Origin: Burkholderiales bacterium
GTDB taxonomy: Bacteria; Pseudomonadota; Gammaproteobacteria; Burkholderiales; SG8-41
Assembly: GCA_020854035.1 (NCBI GenBank)
Contig: JADZGE010000004.1
Location: 20,279 to 84,278, forward strand
Direction: 5' to 3'
DNA: 64,000 nucleotides
Under the pieces are notes generated by a model, which ran no database searches, was not told the origin of the DNA, and saw nothing but the letters and a program-made list of their open reading frames with translations. Shown piece by piece: positions 62,722-64,000 of this stretch. A program made the translations under genes and the position numbers. Position 1 is the stretch's first letter; each line of letters begins with the position of its first letter.

Positions 62722-63108
62722 TCAGACGTCGTGGATCGCGAAGTCCAGCGTGCGTGCTGCCGCGATCTGCCGCTCGTCGTAGCTCGCGAGGCTCACACTC
62801 TGCCCCTGCCGGCGCAGGAAATCCATCGACGCGAGGTGCAGTGCATCGAGCGTGCGGACCGGTACGGGAAAGGCTTCGAGTGCCCGCGCGAGCACCGGCG
62901 GAGCGAGCTCGACGAACGCGATGCGGCTCATGAGCGCCCGGACTTCGTTGCCGTGGCTCCCCGTGAGCCTGCGCGCGTGGATGCGGGTCCAGGTTTCGTA
63001 TTCCAGGAGCCGGCTCGAAATCAACTGCTCCCGCCACAGGGATTCCGGGGGCCACCGGTCTTCGGCGAGCAGGTGGGCGAGCGCGACCGAGGTATCGAGG
63101 TAGATCAA
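62722..63108 (-). CDS. vapC: PIN-domain toxin (VapC)
   Basis: 128 residues. The PIN catalytic acids are visible: Asp5 in IYLDTSVAL, Glu in LLEYETW near residue 38, Asp in TLDALHLASM near 87 and Asp in LASYDER near 108. PIN toxins cut RNA in the cytoplasm and are held inactive by their antitoxin. The ATG overlaps the end of the antitoxin gene by four bases, the usual VapBC arrangement. Confidence 0.93.
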   Translation of the reverse strand: MIYLDTSVALAHLLAEDRWPPESLWREQLISSRLLEYETWTRIHARRLTGSHGNEVRALMSRIAFVELAPPVLARALEAFPVPVRTLDALHLASMDFLRRQGQSVSLASYDERQIAAARTLDFAIHDV

Positions 63109-63395
63109 CGATCCGCCCGGTCTTGCTCGATTTCGCCCGCCAACTCACGCAGCGGCGCCACCGGCTTGCGTGGCGGCACGTCGGTGGAGGGCAATGCGGG
63201 CGGCGTGACGAGGCCCTGGCGCATGGCCTCGGCGAGCAACGCATCCGCCAGCAGCGCGCTGCGGCTTCGGTCCGGCGGGACGATTTCCGCCACGACCCGG
63301 TCGCGGTCGGTCACGAGCACCGTCTCGCCGCGCTCGGCGAGACGCACGTACTCGCTCAGCTTGTTCTTGAGGACCTTGAGACCCACTGCACGCAT
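63105..63395 (-). CDS. vapB: Phd/YefM-type antitoxin (VapB partner)
   Basis: 96 residues from the ATG at 63395, preferred over one at 63404 because the latter sits against the operator palindrome. The N-terminus VGLKVLKNKLSEYVRLAERG and VLVTDRDRVVAEIVPPD is typical of Phd/YefM DNA-binding domains; the C-terminus (from about 50) is a Pro-rich, charged toxin-binding tail. It should repress its own promoter through the palindrome just upstream. Confidence 0.9.
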   Translation of the reverse strand: MRAVGLKVLKNKLSEYVRLAERGETVLVTDRDRVVAEIVPPDRSRSALLADALLAEAMRQGLVTPPALPSTDVPPRKPVAPLRELAGEIEQDRADR

Positions 63396-63404
63396 GCCGG
63401 TCAT

Positions 63405-63424
63405 GGTAGCTTCCGGTAGCTACC
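63405..63424 (-). promoter_or_regulatory. Probable VapB operator
   Basis: GGTAGCTACC (63415-63424) is a perfect palindrome, and the adjacent GGTAGCTTCC (63405-63414) is a second, imperfect copy. Both lie directly upstream of the antitoxin start. On the minus strand a TTGACC (63432-63427) could serve as -35 box, so bound antitoxin would cover the promoter. Confidence 0.55.
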
Positions 63425-63459
63425 TTGGTCAAGTACAAAGGGACGAACCCCGGGTGCCC

Positions 63460-63585
63460 GGGAACGAGGCGCACGTCGGGACGCCGCGAGTCGAGTGGCG
63501 CTACGACTGGCGTCCCGGGCCCGGCAGCCCGGAGGACGAGCTGTACACCGAATTTCTCGTGGCGAAGGATTGGGCTGGAGCGTGA
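63460..63585 (+). pseudogene. Possible C-terminal gene fragment
   Basis: A short stretch ending in TGA at 63585 encodes HVGTPRVEWRYDWRPGPG and then SPEDELYTEFLVAKDWAG, which reads like the end of a real protein by composition and codon use. No start with a ribosome-binding site is found, and the frame upstream passes through the toxin-antitoxin genes on the other strand. I do not recognise the family. It may be another remnant left by the events that truncated the CHAT gene. Confidence 0.4.
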
Positions 63586-63674
63586 AACGAAGGCACTGTG
63601 TCTCTCGGGGAACTCACGGTGGTCGGGACGTGGCGCACGCTGGTCTTGCCGCCCAGCAGACCAGGGAGGCTGTC
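63586..63674. other. Non-coding stretch without recognisable feature
   Basis: It lies between the gene fragment and the first short repeat. Frames are open by chance, but no start, motif or signal could be supported. With the repeats that follow, the non-coding stretch runs to about 63879. Confidence 0.6.
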
Positions 63675-63720
63675 AGGAGTGGGAGTATTGGGGTCAGAGG
63701 AGTGGGAGTATTGGGGTCAG
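63675..63720. repeat. Two exact tandem 23-base direct repeats
   Basis: The unit beginning AGGAGTGGGAGTATTGGGG (63675-63697) is repeated without a gap at 63698-63720. The last 8 bases plus the following TTCTTGA form GGGGTCAGTTCTTGA, which is inverted twice further downstream. Confidence 0.9.
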
Positions 63721-63780
63721 TTCTTGACATGGCACCACCCCGTCGTATGGCGCGTGCCCTCACGCAGCAGTAGCTCGACA

Positions 63781-63866
63781 GATGCAAGATCAAGAACTGA
63801 CCCCTCGTGCTGATGCAAGATCAAGAACTGACCCCTCGTGCCTGACGACCCCTCGTGCCTGACCCC
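63781..63866. repeat. 30-base direct repeats with decayed partial copies
   Basis: The 30-base unit GATGCAAGATCAAGAACTGA plus CCCCTCGTGC occurs at 63781-63810 and 63812-63841. Two shortened copies of its end (GACCCCTCGTGC) follow up to about 63873. The internal TCAAGAACTGACCCC is the exact inverse of 63713-63727, so the whole block can fold into a large hairpin. It resembles REP-type repeats and not a CRISPR array. Confidence 0.85.
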
Positions 63867-63879
63867 TCGTGCTTCCGTT

Positions 63880-64000
63880 AGCCCGGATTATTCATGAAAT
63901 GAATGTACAAAGGCCTCACGGACTGGTACAAAACGTCTTGCCACAGAGCGTAATGCACCAGTGAGGAGGCCTTTGATGCGAGAAGGTACCACACAACAGC
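63880..64000 (+). mobile_element. Left end of an insertion sequence with the start of its transposase
   Basis: From AGCCCGGATTATTCATGAAA (63880 on) the sequence changes character, with lower G+C than all surroundings. A transposase-like start ATG at 63976 encodes MREGTTQQ up to the window edge. The terminal CCCGGATTATTCATG is one I loosely associate with IS1380-type elements. The element is cut by the end of the window, so family and integrity cannot be confirmed. Confidence 0.55.
63908..63975 (+). promoter_or_regulatory. Leader hairpin covering the transposase ribosome-binding site
   Basis: CAAAGGCCTC (63908-63917) pairs exactly with GAGGCCTTTG (63966-63975), and ACTGGT (63922-63927) with ACCAGT (63957-63962), leaving a small internal loop. 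The Shine-Dalgarno GAGGAGG (63963-63969) and the bases up to the ATG at 63976 are in the 3' arm. Transcripts entering from outside would fold and hide the start site. Confidence 0.6.

Noticed and set aside
63675..63873. CRISPR-like array
   Set aside because: The repeats are tandem or separated by one base, without unique spacers of constant length, and no cas gene is near.

Overview
The window is very G+C-rich and densely coded, with short intergenic gaps and many ATGA/GTGA overlaps. Gene content points to a betaproteobacterium of Burkholderiales-like metabolism, possibly a metagenome-assembled genome. The evidence is three Bug/TctC-type solute receptors, a complete tripartite tricarboxylate (TTT) transporter, a DUF6279 lipoprotein, a TauE/SafE-TIGR02186 pair, a GFA enzyme and a betaproteobacterial-looking palindromic repeat. 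This assignment is inference. No rRNA, tRNA, CRISPR array or origin was seen.

Layout. 1-8815: a MoxR/DUF58/VWA operon with two membrane proteins, ending in a 1469-residue protein that carries three VWA domains. 8812-13747: a LeuCD-like dehydratase pair with altered active-site motifs, divergent from a Bug receptor, followed by a GFA enzyme, a small Gln-rich protein and a D-2-hydroxyacid dehydrogenase. 13792-18910: a hybrid histidine kinase followed by an HD-GYP response regulator. 18914-26602: catabolic genes on the minus strand (HpcH/HpaI aldolase, LigJ-type hydratase, a decayed enoyl-CoA hydratase, an SDR, aconitase A and a YbdL-type aminotransferase). 26772-34439: a DUF6279 lipoprotein, a TPR-SPINDLY glycosyltransferase, a thioredoxin-fold protein and an unrecognised protein, then a UGSC selenoprotein whose in-frame UGA is followed by a fdhF-like SECIS hairpin, then a Tat-exported aldo/keto reductase overlapping a Tlc-like carrier.

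34591-48686 is the most unusual part. A TTT transporter runs directly into the first of eight paralogous proteins. Each has an export signal, a [Y/F]V-x-[T/S] entry motif, a class I SAM-methyltransferase core (DLGSGDG) and a C-terminal beta-rich domain. Five are head-to-tail with overlapping or almost touching ends. The last overlaps an APC permease, and a membrane-fused spermidine-synthase-like protein and a lytic transglycosylase lie between copies. From memory the core resembles FAM173/ATPSCKMT-type lysine methyltransferases. A SAM-binding fold directed out of the cytoplasm and amplified eight times has no obvious textbook role.

48738-57511: a cytochrome P450, a third Bug receptor, an Fbp-type ABC importer and HtpG behind a good sigma-32-type promoter. 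57686-63395: an MltB-type transglycosylase, TIGR02186, TauE/SafE, a protein with two L7/L12-C-like modules, a Vgb-like beta-propeller, a REP palindrome abutting the tail of a CHAT-domain gene, and a VapBC pair. The last 400 bases hold short direct and inverted repeats and the left end of an insertion sequence whose leader hairpin covers the transposase ribosome-binding site.
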